Below are positions 35,224 to 49,145 of a stretch of DNA of 64,000 nt, one piece after another. Below the pieces are notes generated by a model. The model ran no database searches. It saw only the letters and a list, made by a program, of their open reading frames with translations, and was not told where the DNA came from. The stretch comes from Lunularia cruciata (taxonomy: Eukaryota > Streptophyta > Marchantiopsida > Lunulariales > Lunulariaceae). Location: the NCBI GenBank assembly GCA_948567375.1, contig OX419758.1:29207001-29271000 (forward strand). Reading direction: 5' to 3'. Numbering within the stretch: position 1 is the first letter of the stretch; every line of letters starts with the position of its first letter. The position numbers and the translations under genes are program-made.

Positions 35224-38200
35224 ATGGATCCATAGTTGCAAGAATTGATGCAAGGAATGAAGGGGATGTTGAATGAGTTTTGAGAGATCAAGGTGACCAT
35301 GGAGGCATTACAAAGTCAAGTACAGACCTTCAAGAATGTAGTGCAAGAAAGAGAACCGCCTCAAACTCCAACACTTGCAATTGAAGTACTTGGAGAGGCA
35401 TCCATGCCTATGACATCAAACCCAATCAACGATGCATTCATAGTGCTACTATGGATGAAGAAGACTTGCAATATTGAGCCTTACAAGAGGCAAAATTCTA
35501 GGGGAGTAGTGGAGAAATGGATTTTGAGAATGAATTGATACTTCTGATTGTTCTCAACTGAGATCACCAAGCATGCCGTAGGCGTGTTTGCATGTGGGTA
35601 CTTGACCGATAAAGCTCTCATATGGTACAATGCTTAGGAATGATCAATGTTGGTAGAAAGAAGAGAGGTCATGTGGACAACAATGCAAGAAGAACTACTA
35701 AAGAATTTCCAATTTGTGGATTTTGTGCAGGTGGCCCAAATCCAACTATGGAGGTTGAAGCAAAAGAATAATGTACAAGACTACATGGAGGCATTTCTTG
35801 ATCTAAGAGTTGGAATAACCAACATGAGTCCAGCAAAGGTTCTAGACAATTTCAAGTGAGGGTGGAGGAGCGGATTTGCCAAGAAGACAGTTTAAAATCC
35901 TCGCATGGTATTTGAAGCCATTGCTTGTGTGCAAAGAATAGTAGGGGCACTTGGAGGAGGTAAATGAGTAGTTCTATCTCAATATTATTAGGCTGAAGTA
36001 TCACACGTGGGTGGACCGATACTTATGGAATTGGACAACCTTTGGTTTCAAGACCAAGGAGCATGACCGCTTCAAGGAGAGCGGAGATGAATAGAAGAAT
36101 GGAGAGATGGAGTTCCACAAGGAGAAGGAACTCGAGTAGAACAATGTTGTTGCTATAAATTGTGGCCGTATTAGGCACATATCCATCAATTGTCTTGCTC
36201 AACTCCCTAAGGGCCCTTGGCCTTCATACATGCAATCTTTGAACAACATGGAGAAACATACTAAAGAGGAGGATGCAAAAATCACCTCGAATGCAAAGAT
36301 TGCAAGTAAATGTACCTTACAACTTTATTGGCTCAATAGGGAAGCAAAAAAGTAAGAGGAAGAAGAAGATGAGTGCGCAAAGGTCCATAAAAGCAAACTC
36401 ATAATTGATTGTCGTGAATGGAGTTCTAGAAGGCAATCAAGTGAGAGTATTGATAGATCCGGGAGCAACATAAAATTTCTTATCTCACTTTGTTGCAATA
36501 AGATTGGAGATGGATCTAGAGAAAGATGAGAGCAAAGAAGTAGAGTTACCAAATGGGCAAATAGAGAAGATTGAGTCATTGCTTAGAAGGGTAGCACTCT
36601 CTATAGGAGAATATCAAGAAGAAATTGAGTGGCAAGTGATACAATTAGCTTGCTATGATGCAATATTAGGCATGCCATGGATGGAGCATTACAACCCTAT
36701 GCTAGATCAGAAGAAGCAAGTAGTGAGCACCCGCAAATGGAAAATCATTGGAAAATTGCATAAACAAGAATTGCCTCTCTATGTCATAAGGACAACAACT
36801 ATCTATAAGATAGATAGATGTTTTATGGGTCTAATAAGAGAAGTCTAGAGTGCACAACTTGATGGACAAATTCCTAAGAAACTAAAGGATGTGGTAAATA
36901 AGTTACAAGATGGCTTTCTAGATGATCTATCCTCAAGATTGCCACCAAAAAGAGAGTAGATCATAAAATCAAGACACTCCTAAGGAAGACATCTCCTTGT
37001 AAGGCCCCATATCGTCTATCACCTCATGAATTGGAGGACTGTAAGGCTCAAATTGAGGATATGCTGTAGAAAGGGTTTATCCAACCCAATGTATCACCAT
37101 ATGGGGCTCTTGCCTTGTTTGTGAAGAAGAAAGACAGTATAATATGCATGTGCATTGACTATCAAGGCCTCAATTAGCAAACAATGAAGAACAAATACCT
37201 CTTACCTTGCATGGATGACATGTTTGATCAACTCAATGGAGTAAAACACTTCACCAAAATGGACCTATGGAATGGTTTCAATCAAATCTAGATTGTAGAG
37301 GAAGATGTATACAAAATTGCCTTTCAAATTAGGTATAGCCACTTCAAGTACCTCGTGATGCCTTTGACCTCACCAATGCACCTACCACTTTCATGAGTCT
37401 AATGAATGACATATTTCATCCATATTTGGATAAGTCTATTATTGTCTTTCTAGATGACATCTTAGTATATAGTAGGACGATGATGGAACACAAACAACAT
37501 CTATGAGAAGTCCTCCAATTTCTAAGACATAATCAATTGTATGCCAAAATCTCAAAGTGCAAGTTTGGCAAAGTTTGAAGTAGACTACTTGGAGCATAGA
37601 GTAAGTGCAGAGGGTATCCAAGTATTAACAGATAAAATAAAGGTCATTAAAAATAGAGTGCTCTAGAAGATCAGACTCAACTCAAGAGCTTCTTGGGGTT
37701 GATGAGGCTCTATCATTGATTTGTCAAGGACTTCTCCAAGGTTGAATAGCCTTTAACAACACTACTTGGCAAGGGGAAGAAGTGGACGTGGTGAACCACA
37801 CAAGAGTTGGCCTTTCAAGAATTGGAAGATGCCTTGTAACATGCACCAATCTTGAAATGATATGACCCAAAATGTCCAATCAAGTTGGCTACAAATGCAT
37901 CAAGCATAGGAATAAGAGGATTCCTATAATAGGAGTGGCATGACGGATGACATCCAATTGTATATTTCTCTTGAAAAGCTGTTACCGGCAAATGCAACTA
38001 TCACACCACAAAAGGAGAAGAGCTGGCCATTGTCCTTGCAATCAAGCATTGGAAGCACTACCTTGGCAAGAAGGCATTTGTAGTGGAGATAAACCACAAA
38101 CCTTTAGTCTACCTTGAGATACAAAAAGATCTATCTCGTCACTAGATTCAATGAGCAGAGTGGCAACAACAATTCAACATAACAATCATGTACATGGAAG

Positions 38201-39627
38201 GCAAGAAGCAACTTGCAAATGCATTCACCAAAATGCTGATGGCAAACAATTTGGTGGTAGAGGTCAAGATGAATCCTAAATTTTGGCCTAAGATTTTGGT
38301 TGCTACAAAAATTGATCCACAATTATCAAAGCTCAATCATCCAAAGGCATCACCAACACCCAAGGACTGTGATAGTAGATTATGGATCCCAAATGCCATA
38401 GAATTATGCACCACCATCCTAGCGGAATGTCATGATTTTTCCATTGCAAGTCATGTTGGAGTGGACAAGACCTTGGATGTAATCCAACACCAATACTATT
38501 GGTCCAAAATGAGCAACAATGTGATGGACTATGTTTGGAGCTGCATACTCTATCAACAAAAGAAAGCTTCTTAAAATCTCATATAAGACTCCTTCAACCC
38601 CTCCCTACTCCTACACAACATTGGGAACATATGAGTATGGATCTAGTTTGTGAATTGCCCAAGACCACCTCAGGGTTTGACTCCATCATAGACTTTGTTG
38701 ACCAAATCAGAAAAATGATTCATGTATGCCCTACCACCAAGGACGTGACTGCTCCACAACTAGCTCAATTGTACTTAGATGTAGTCTTCTCTCACCATGA
38801 CTTGTCTCAAGTGCTCATAATCAATAGAGGCACTCAATTTACTAATTTTTTTTGGCAAACACTCTTTGGTTTCTTCAAAACCAAATTGGCCATGTCTACA
38901 ACTTACCACCCACAGACTGATGGAAAAATAGAGCAGGATAATTGCACTATTGAATACATGCTTTGAGGCTTCACCTTAGATGAGCAAGAGAGGTAGAACA
39001 CCATACTTCAATTGGTGGAATTTTCTCACAACAATTCAATGGATTCATCCACTCAAGTCACTCCATTCTTCCTCATGTATGGCAAGCATCCCCTCAAACC
39101 TTTGAGCTTGATGAAGCTCCATCTAGTGGCTACCAAGGTTGACGGAGTCAACAACTTTGTTTCTAGAATCCAACAAGGTGTGGAGAGCGCCAAGAAAATG
39201 TTGTAGATTGCCCAAAATTGACAGAAGTAGTATGCAAATGCATATCATAAGCACATTGAGTTCAATGTCGAGGATCAAGTGTGGCTGTCAACAACCAACC
39301 TCACATTAGTTGGACCTTGTAAGCTTAGACCGTGTTTTATTGGGACTTTTTCTATTCCTCATAGAGTCGGCATTGTGGCCTATCACCTCAAGCTACCACC
39401 ATACATGAAGATCCATCCAATGTTCTATGTTTTCTTACTATGCAAATATGCTTCCCAATTGGACCACATTCATTCCATACAAGACATTTGACCTTGTCCA
39501 ACACTCATTGATAGCATGGAGGAATATGAAGTGGAACGTAATCTCTAGAAACGCATCTGTGGTACTCACTATTTGTGGGTGGAATATCTTGTATAGTGGA
39601 AAGGTTACTCACTATATGGGGTGACTT
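35224..39627 (+). pseudogene. B1 gag-pol remnants
   Basis: Gag starts at ATG 35224 but has TAG at codon 4. Its knuckle near 36150-36195 keeps only NCGRIRHISINC, the first Cys having been lost. The protease core is DPGAT (36455-36470) instead of DSGAT. RT keeps VFLDDIL (37443-37463). RNase H is followed by integrase (38280-39490), where the second catalytic Asp is Asn (IINRGTQF). A chromodomain EEYEVER...WKGY (39515-39625) has TGA at the conserved Trp. Many stops and shifts break the frame. Closest relative in the window: B2. Confidence 0.85.
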
Positions 39628-39726
39628 GAGAGCCAACTTTCAACTTAACACGTGCACCGGTGTTGGTGCAATCTTTTGAGCAACAACTTTGCAATGAGGA
39701 TGTTACGTCTTAAAAGGAGAGAGGTT

Positions 39727-40308
39727 TGGAATACCAATAGCTAGATATATGATCTAGAGGTGAAATTTGGTTTGGTAACATCTAGAAGAATTTTATACAT
39801 GATGGAATAAATAGATCATATAGAGGTATCACCAAAAGAGTACTTCTATTAATAGAGAAAAAACCAAAATATGCCTAAAATCTTTAGAGGTAATTTTGAG
39901 GGCCTAAATGGATGAATTAGGCTCTAAAAAGATGTTAAATTCTCTCCCAAAGAGAGAAAAGGCTGGCCTTCCCTCTTCTCTATTTGTCTCATCAAGAGCT
40001 TTCCAACGGTACCTCACCTATGCAATTCAAAGATTCCTAAAAGAAGATTCTCTAAATATTCCCTTTGGTTAACACTGGTTTGACCAACCAGATAGGACCA
40101 AATCCAACATGTCACCCATGCATGCATATAATCTGAAGGTGGAGATCAATGACATCTCACCAATCCATATATCTGATCCAAGGGTGATACTTCCATTGAG
40201 TGTCTCTACTTTGGTATATAAGCCAAGGTACTCCTTTGGGGCATCGGAGTTTGAGTGTGAACTTGTGCTATCTCTTCTGTGTTTCTCTAATATCCTTGGA
40301 ACATTACA
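39727..40308 (+). repeat. B1 3' LTR (582 bp, one-unit type)
   Basis: Starts TGGAATACC and ends GAACATTACA. It aligns throughout with the 5' LTR, but TATATAATAAAGCC is shortened to TATATAAGCC. Confidence 0.92.
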
Positions 40309-43203
40309 GCAACTCATGCTCCTGATCATTCCCTAATCTATCTCCAAAATCACCCTTTACTCTTATATCTTCTATAGCATAAGCTCTTAAATTCACCGGA
40401 ATCCTTGCTCCACCATCAAAGCCAAGGTCAACATGGGGAGGATAGAGACTTGAACCTCCAAAATCAATACTTCCATCCACATGGGGATGGTATGTATGGT
40501 AACCTATGCATAAACCTTTCAAATTCAAACCAAACCCTACATTATATCAATCAAAACAACTACACTAAGTTTACTTTAACTATTTGCAAAAGTAAATATG
40601 CAATATGATATTTTATTATGGTAGATAGAAGTTTTGTACAAGAAAACAACATGTTTTCATAAGGTATGAGTCACTAATCTATCACTCACCCTCCTCTATA
40701 TGATGCTCTAAATGCTCCTCCTCCTCTACATGCTCCTCTTGGTCTTCTCTCTACATGGATGATTGATGTATGTAGATGTTCTCTTTGGCTCCTCCCATGA
40801 TCTCATATATGGCCTCACCCTCACCCATATATCCTCTCTCTATAAAGAGATGGGTGAGAAATTGGCCTAAATGCATCACCTTAAAGTGGTGACCATCAGG
40901 GTGGTGAAGTTGCTTGTGTACTACAATTAACTCAACTTCAATGGCATGAAACATGATTTATGCACAATCATAATCTCCAAAGTGGATCATAAAATCTGGA
41001 TTTTTTACCACCAATATAATATTCCTATGTACCATCTTTGGCCTTCTAGTTGAGATGAGCAGATAACACAGGGATTAGCAAAGAACATATCATCTGAAAA
41101 AATGGTCAAAAGTCTAGATATGCCCATTACTAAGCTAAAATATCTCTTGGCTGTCTTGTCTCACATTGGGAACCAATCCCCAATCATATCATGAGTCTTT
41201 CTCCTCCTAGTTCTCCCCATAGGTAAACAAAATGCTGCACAAATCAAGTTTGGACTAAGAGTGAGCACTCTCTCCCAAACAATGCCTGAATGAGTATTCT
41301 GGTCCTAGCTAGGCATGAACTCCATACATGATGGAATATGGAAAAGTGTAAACATGATCAATCCATCATAACCATCATCAGTGAGTAGATGTATCATTTC
41401 CATAACTCTAAGTATATTTCTCATCATATGATTAATCAGAGACACAATACCCACTCAGAGGTCAATTACCCTAAGTGATAGATACCCCTTTGTGTTCCAA
41501 ATACCCTTTTAAGGCATTGCACAACCACAACAAACTACAATATGAACTAGCTATCTAGATAAGTACTCAAAAAAGACAAAAGTGTTTTTCTAGATGCTTA
41601 ATGAAAGGATGCTATAGACAGTGCTTGGAGAAGGTGTAGTCAATTGGTGCTATTGTAATTTTCATAATATATAGATTGTGTATAGAAATGCTCTACAATA
41701 ATGTATAAAAACACTTAAGTCTATGAGTGGAGTATTCTAGCTATAGTCACAATAGAGCTTAATAGTTTCTTGTGTTAAAGTATGAAAAAATTCCTCTAAC
41801 TTGGTTTCAGATTTGTGTGATGGTGTACTAGCTTGATGGGTACCAAGACATAATTACCAAAGATTACATCCAAGCTATAGGATTGATTTATTAATAGTAT
41901 AGAACTTCTAAGGCTTGCACAACATAAACAAATGCCAGAAATACCAAGCATACCCAATACTTGTCAAGAAACCCCACATGCCATGCATATTAAGGATCCC
42001 ACACATACCAAGGATCCTACAAATACTATGTATATATCATGCAACAGATAATTAGTTAGGGATTTGGGTTAGCATGGCCTACATGGCATGTGTGGCAATA
42101 GAGGACAAATTTGAGTTTGGGTGAAAAATTTGGTCAATGATTTTGCAATGTGATAATTCTTGGAGACAAAGAAAAGAGTGGATGGAATTGTTTGTGGCCA
42201 TCAATAATAGATAGAAATGGTGATTTTAAAACCCACTACATCCAAATCAGATCCTGAAATAGTTTCTATTGTGCTTCTAATATGGTGTTTGTCCATCCAA
42301 CACCTCTTGACATAGGTCATTTAATTGGCTATTATGTGATAGTTAATCATCTAGTCCCTCTTGAGTGTCCTCCATGTGTTCCTCCTCTACCACTTGATTG
42401 TAATCAATAATTGCCATTTCAATTTGGCTGTCACATTGTCATTCTGCTTAGCTCTACTTCTTCCCTTTTTTCCTTCCTCTTCCCTACTCTCTCTCTTTCC
42501 AATTTTGTAAACCCAATTCTCCATATCAATGCCTCTCTTGTCATGCCTTGATTATTTCTCTCTATTATCACTTCCCAAGCATGCACTTTCAACTTGCAAT
42601 CTTTACCACTTCTCCTCTTAACTTCTTTCCTTTGACTCTCCTCATAACCTCTCGGTTGCTCTTTTGATTCTTTTTTCAATTGAGTTCTAAACCTTTGATC
42701 TATAGATCAAGGTATCTCAAGGGGAAAATATCCCATGCCCAGGGATTCAAAGAGATCATATGAATTTATATTTTTTGAAATATATCTCCAAACATCCTTA
42801 CATAAATCATTATGATTGGTTTTTTCTATGGCAACTTCTCACTAGAGACATTGACACCCCTTCAAAACTACACTCCTTTGGCCTTTAATATATCATATAG
42901 TACGCCCAAATATTTCATTTTTGATCCATGCATCTCGCATATCCTTGTTTGCAATAAGCTCTTTCAAATTTGAATTCTTACAAGTGGGAAAAATTAAATT
43001 TTGAGTTTTTATTCTAACAATTTGGACAGTGCACTCATGTAGCATATCATACTCAGGACCATCATGTCTCTTTGATGTGTCTAGAGGTGTGCCATCATTC
43101 TTACATTGCACAAGGATTCTAACATTCCACGAGTCCAAAATGTTATCCATTCAAGTCTCAAAAGTGACCATATTTGCATGGCATATCACACACACCAAAT
43201 TCC
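40309..43203. other. Unassigned, AT-rich, between B1 and B2
   Basis: No recognisable gene. Minus frames 40751-40954, 42431-42679 (Lys/Glu/Arg-rich) and 42893-43150 carry no known motif. The right part (about 42.7-43.2 kb) joins the Harbinger remnant beyond B2 once B2 is removed, so some may be that transposon's flank. Confidence 0.35.
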
Positions 43204-43208
43204 ACACC

Positions 43209-43913
43209 TGTAATACTCCAAGGACAAGAGAAGGGAGAAAACATGGATTTCACACTCAATCATCAAAGATGCCCCAAAGGAGCACCTTCTCTCTATTATA
43301 TAGACAAAGAGGATCTCATCCAAGGAAGCTCCACCATAAGATTACCCACACAGATAGGTGACATGTCAGCAAGCTCCACCCTTGGATTACATACTTGGAT
43401 GGGTGACATGTCTGTCTTGGTCCTATCTGGTTGGTCAAACAAGCTTTGATTGGAGGGAATCTTTTAGGGAATCTTCCTATAAGAATCTCATAATCACATG
43501 GGTGAAGTACTGTTGGAAAGCTCTTGAAATTTTGAATCCAAACTTTGCATATTTTTGAGACCTAATTCATCCATTTAGACCTCCGAAATTGCCTTCAAAG
43601 ATTTTAGGCATATATTTTGGTTCCTACTCTGTTAGTAGAAGTCCCCTTTTGGTGATACCTTGTTCTAATTTGTTTAGTCCATCATGTATAACATTCATCT
43701 TGATGTTACGAAACCAATTCTCACCTTTAAATCATATGTCTAGCTATTGGTTCTAAGGTTTTCAAGTCTATTTTGATTTTTGCCCTATTAGTAGAAGTAC
43801 TCTTTTGGTGATACTTCTATCTGATCTATTTTGACCATCATGTATAACATCATTCCAGATGTTACCAAACCAAATGTTACATCTCGATCATATGGCTAGC
43901 TCTTGGTATTACA
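43209..43913 (-). repeat. B2 3' LTR (705 bp, two-unit type)
   Basis: Plus-strand ends are TGTAATACTCC and TTGGTATTACA. Two tandem copies of the ~160-bp terminal unit are seen at its right side. Confidence 0.93.
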
Positions 43914-44009
43914 AAACCTCTCTCCTTTTAAGACAATGTTCTCATTGTGCAGTTGTTGCTCAAATACTTGCACCAACACTGGTGCATGTGTCAAATTGGC
44001 AGCAGGCTC

Positions 44010-47000
44010 CTAGGTTGCTTCATAGAGTGGGTAACCTTTCCACTGTTCTAGATAGTCCACCCGTGGATAGCAAGTACCATGCATGCATTTTTGGAGAATA
44101 CGCTCCACTTCATATTCCTCCATGCCATCAATGAGTGTCAGACAAGGTCAAATATCTTGTGTGGAATGACATTGGCCTGATCGGGGAGCATATCTGTGTA
44201 GTAGGGACACATGGAACACTGGATGGATCTTCATGTGGGGTGGTAGCTTGAGGTGATAGGCCACAGCGCCGACTCGACAAAGAATCAAGAAGGGCCCAAT
44301 AAAATGAGGTCTGAGCTTATGAGGTCCAACTAACGTGAGGTTGGTTATTGATAGCCACACCTGATCCCCAACATTGAACTCTATGTGCCTATGGTGTGCA
44401 TCAACATACCACATTTGTTGATTTTGTGCAATCTATAATATGTGCTTGGTGCTCTCCACACCTTCTTGGATTCTAGAAACAAATGTGTTGACTACATCGA
44501 CCTTGGTAGCCACCGGACGGATCTTCATCAAGCTAGAAGGTGTGAAGGGATGCTCACCATACATGAGGAAGAATAGATTGACTTGGGTGGATGCATTCAC
44601 TACATTGTTGTAAGCAAATTCCACCAACAAGAGTAGGGTGTCACACCTCTCTTCAATAGTGCAATTAACCTACTTTTTTTGTCCATTTGTTTGTAGGTGG
44701 TAAGTTGTGGACATGGCCAACTTGGTTTTGAAGAAACCAAAGAGTGTTTGCCAAAACAAACTAATGAATTGAGTGCCTCTGTCGGTGATTAGTACTCAAG
44801 ACAAGCCATGGTGAGAGAAGATTGCATCTAAGTATAATTGAGCTAGTTGTGGAGCGGTCACATCCTTGGTGGTAGGGTATACATGAATCATTTTGTTGAG
44901 CCAGTCCACAAAGACCACGATGGAGTCAAACCTTGAGGTGGTCTTGGGTAATTCACAGACAAGATCCATACTCACTTGTTCCTAATGTTAGGCAAGAGTG
45001 AGGAGAGGTTAAAGGAGCCCTATAGGAGCTTGATTAGAAACTTTGTTTTGTTAAAAAAGTAGGCCGCTATGCAAGTAGTCCATCACGTCATTGCTCATCT
45101 TGGGCCAATAGTAATGGCGTTGGACTGCATCCAAGGTCTTGTCTACTCTGGCATGACCTGCAATGGCCGAATCATGACATTCCGTTAGAATGGTGGTGCA
45201 TAGTTCTGGGGCATTTGGGATCCATAATCTACCATCATGAAAGGTGAGTCCTTGGGTGCTAGTGATGCCTTTAGATGATTGCACCTCTACAATCTATAGA
45301 TCAGTTTTTGTAGTAGCCAGAATCTCTCACCAAAATTCAAGGTTAATCTTAACCTCTGCCACCAAGTTGTTTGCTATTGTCATGCAAGTGAATGCATCTG
45401 CAAGTTGCTTCTTACCTTCCACGTAGGTGATTGTCATGTTGAAGTGTTGTTGCCACTCTGCCCACCAAATCTGGTGATGAGATAGATCCTTTTGCGTCTC
45501 AAGGTAGACTAGAGGTTTATGATCTATCTCTACTACAAATGCCTTCTTGCCCAAATAATGCTTCCAATGCTTGGTTGCAAGAACAATGGCCATCTCTTCT
45601 TGTTTTGTGGTGTGGTAGTTGCGCTCTACCGGTAACAAATTTTGAGAGAAATATGCAATTGGATGCCATCCATCATGCCACTCTTGTTGTAAGACTGCTC
45701 CTATTGCTACACTTGATCCATCTATAACAAACTTGATTGGACGTTTTGGGTCATACTACTTCACAATTGGTGCATGTAGCAAGGCGGCTTTCAATTCTTG
45801 AAAGGCCAACTCTTGTGCAGTTCTCCATATCCACTTCTTCCTCTTGCCAAGTAGTATTGTTAAAGGCTATGTAACCTTAGAGAAGTCCTTGATAAATTTA
45901 CGATTAAATCCGTCAACCCCAAGAGGCTCTTGAGTTGAGTTTGATCTTCTGGTGCACTCCATTTTTGAATGACCTCAATTTTATCCATCAATACTTGAAT
46001 GCCCTCTGCACTTACTCTATGCCCCAAGTAGTCTACTTCAGACTTGCCAAACTTGCACTTTGAGACTTTGGCATACAATTGATTCTGTCTTAGAATCTAG
46101 AGGACTTCTCATAGATGTTGTTTGTGTTTCGTCATCGGGCCATTGAATACTAAGATGTTGTCTAAGAAGACAATAACAAGATTATCCAAGTATGGACAAA
46201 ATATGTCATTCATTAGACTCATGAAAGTGGTAGGTGCATTGGTGAGGCCAAAAGGCATCACCAGATACTCAAGGTGACCATACTTGGTCTGAAAGGCAAT
46301 TTTCTACACATCCTCCTCTGCAATTTGGATTTGATTGTAACCATTCCGTAAGTCCAATTTGGTGAAGTATCTTGCTCCATGGAGTTGATCAAACAGGTCA
46401 TCCATGCAAGGTAAGGGGTATTTTTTCTTCACTATTTGTTGATTGAGACCACAATAGGCAATGCACATGCACATTGTACTGTCCTTCTTCTTCACAAACA
46501 AGACAAGAGCTCCATATGGTGATATGCTAGGTTGGATGAACCTTTCTACAACATCTCCTCAATTTGAGTCTTACACTCCTCCAACTCATGAGGTGATAGG
46601 CAATATGGGGCCTTACAAGGAAGTATCTTCCACGGGAGTGTCTCAATTTAGTATCTACTCTCCTTTTTGGTGGTAATCTTGAGGGTAGATCATTGGGAAA
46701 TACATCTTGAAACTCATCCACCACATCTTTCAAGTTCTCAAGAATTTGTCCATGAAGTTTTGCACTCTAGACTTCTCTTATTAGACCCATAAAACATCTA
46801 TCGGTCTTACAGACAGTTGCTATCCTTATGACATACAAAGGCAGCTCTTCCCTGTGTGATTTTTCTTTAACCCCAATGATTGACCATGGGTGGGTTCTCA
46901 CTACTTTCTTCCTCCAATCTATCATAGGGTTGTCATGCTCCATCCATGGTATGCCTAAGATTGCATCATAACGAGCTAATTGTATCACTCGCCACTCAAT

Positions 47001-49145
47001 TGCTTCTTGATATCCTCCTACAAAGAGTGTTACTTGTCTAGGTAATGATTCAATCCTCTCTATTTTCCAGTTAGGTTACTCTACTTCTTCACTCTCATCT
47101 GTCTCTAGATCCATTCTCAATCTTATTGCAAAAGAGCGAGACAAGAAATTCTTTGTTGCTCCCGAATCTATTAATACTCTCACTTGATTTCCTTCTAGGA
47201 CTCCATTCACAAGAATCAATTGTGAGGTTGCCTTTTGGGAACTTTGTGCATTCATCTTCTTCCTTCCCTTGCTTCTTTGCTTCCTTATTGAGCCAGTAAG
47301 GCCGCAAGGTACATTTACTGGTGATCTTTGTTTTCCAAAGTGATTTCCACCTCTTTCTGTTCAGTGCGCCTTTCCATGTTGTTCAAAAATTGCCTGTATG
47401 AAGGCCGAGGGCCTCTAGGGAATTGAGCACAGTTGGTAGGTATGTGCCCAATACGGCCACAATTGTAACAAAGGTGTTGTTCTCCTTGAGTTCCTTCTCC
47501 CCATGAGACTCCATGTAATACCAAGGGTTAGCCATATGATCCAGATGTGAAATTTGGTTTGGTAACATCTAGAATGATGTTATACATGATGGTCAAAATA
47601 GATCAGATAGAAGTATCACCAAAAGAGTACTTCTACTAATAGGGCAAAAACCGAAATAGACTTGAGAACCTTAGAACCAATAGCTAGACATATGATTTAA
47701 AGGTGAGAATTGGTTTGGTAACATTTGGAAGGATGTTACACATGATGGACTAAACAGATCAGAAAGAGGTATCACCAAAAGGGGACTTCTACTAATAGAG
47801 TAGGAACCAAAATATGCCTGAAATCTTTGAAGGCAATTTCGGAGGCCTAAACGGATGAACTAGGCCTCAAAAATGTGCAAATTCCCCCCCCAATAGAGGA
47901 AAGGCTGGCCTTCCCTCCCCCCTGGTTTGTCTCGTCGAGAGCTTTCCAACGGTACCTTACTCATGTGATTCTGAGATTCCTACAGGAAGATTCCCTAAAA
48001 GATTCCCTCCGGTCAAAGCTCGTTTGACCAACCAGATAGGACCTAGACCAGACAGGTCACCCATCCAAGTAAGTAATCCAAGGGTGGAGCTTGCTGACAT
48101 GTCACCTATCTGTGTCCCTAATCCTATGGTGGAGCTTCCTTGGAGGAGATCCTCTTTGTCTATATAATAAAGAGAAGGTGCTCCCTTGGGGCATCGAATG
48201 TTTGAGTGTGCAATCTGTGTTTTCTCTCTTCTCTTGTCCTTGGAGTATTACACTCCATCTCTTTGTTCTTCTACCCATCCACGTTCTCCTTGAAGCGGTC
48301 GTGCTCGTCTATTTTGAAATCAAAGGTTGCCCAATTCCATTGGTATTGGTCCACCCATGTGTGGTATTTCTGCCTGATAATGTTGAGGTGGAACTACTTC
48401 TTCACCTCCACCTAATGCTCTTGCTATTCTCTACGTACAAGCAATGGCTTCAAATACCGTGCAAGGATTTTTGCATCATGACTCCTTGGCAAATCTACTC
48501 CTTCAACCCTTGTTTGAAATTGTTGAGAGCCTCTGCTAGACTCATGTTAGTTATTGCAACTTGTAGATCTTGAAATTCCTCCACATACTCTTGTACGTTG
48601 TTCTTCTATATCAATCCCCATAGTCGGATTCAGGCCATCTGCATAGAATCCACCGATTGGAAATTCTTCAGCAATCCTTCTTGCATTGTTGTCCACGTGA
48701 CCTCCCTTCTCTTTGCCAACTTGGATCATTCCCAAGCATCGTACCATGTGAGGGCTTTATTGGTTAAGTACCCACATGCAAACACGCCTGCAACATGCTC
48801 CGTGATCTCTGTTGAGCACAATGAAAAATATCAATTCATTCTTGAGGTCTAATTTTCCACTACTCCCATCATACACTGCCCCTTGTAAGGCTTGATGTTG
48901 TAGGTCTTCTTCATCTGGAGTAGCAATGTGGCTTCATTCTTGACAGGGTTCGTAGGCACGGGTGCCTCTCCAAGTACTTCAGTCGTAGGTACTGGGTTTT
49001 GAGATGGCTCTTCTTCTTGCATTGCTTGATCATTCTTGAGGATTTGCACTTGACTTTGTAATGTTTCAATGATCATCTTGATCTCTCCAAATTCATTCAA
49101 CATCCCTTGCATTCCTTCCACCAGCTCTTGCAATTACGGATCCAT
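44010..49145 (-). pseudogene. B2 gag-pol remnants
   Basis: Gag starts at ATG 49145-49143 with TAA at codon 4, then MQELVEGMQGMLNEFGEIK. It is interrupted by the LTR at 47514-48252. The knuckle CYNCGRIGHIPTNC (~47490-47445) is intact. Protease DSGAT (~47165) is intact. RT blocks: [20 protein letters not shown] (46430-46370); the FLDD motif reads FLDN (~46165), losing a catalytic Asp. Integrase keeps ITDRGTQF (~44785). Chromodomain EEYEVERIL...WKGYP (44125-44010) has TAG at the conserved Trp. Several stops and frameshifts are present. Better preserved than B1 in gag and protease, but inactive. Confidence 0.87.
47514..48252 (+). mobile_element. Solo LTR, family B, nested in B2 gag
   Basis: 739 bp, TGTAATACC to GTATTACA, with CTCCA duplicated at 47509-47513 and 48253-48257. 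Its orientation is opposite to its host. It carries two terminal units (second from about 47675) and the TATA-like TATATAATAAAG. It is the youngest layer here. Confidence 0.92.

Larger units (their letters stand above)
33645..40308 (+). mobile_element. Ty3/gypsy chromovirus B1, full length, decayed
   Basis: LTRs at 33645-34230 and 39727-40308 flank a plus-strand element of 6664 bp. The duplication is GCAAA (33640-33644) against GCAAC (40309-40313), one mismatch. The primer site TGGTATCAAAGC (34232-34243) differs by one base from the tRNA-Met site; the purine tract AAAAGGAGAGAGG precedes the 3' LTR. The gag-pol order can be followed but with many stops and frameshifts. The LTRs differ at many sites, including loss of part of the TATA region in the 3' copy, so this is older than element A. 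Its leader has a ~390-bp foreign insert that the related B2 lacks. Confidence 0.92.

Noticed and set aside
42431-42679. Charged minus-strand frame (Lys/Glu/Arg-rich)
   Set aside because: The composition comes from CT-rich DNA; no domain and no neighbouring signals.
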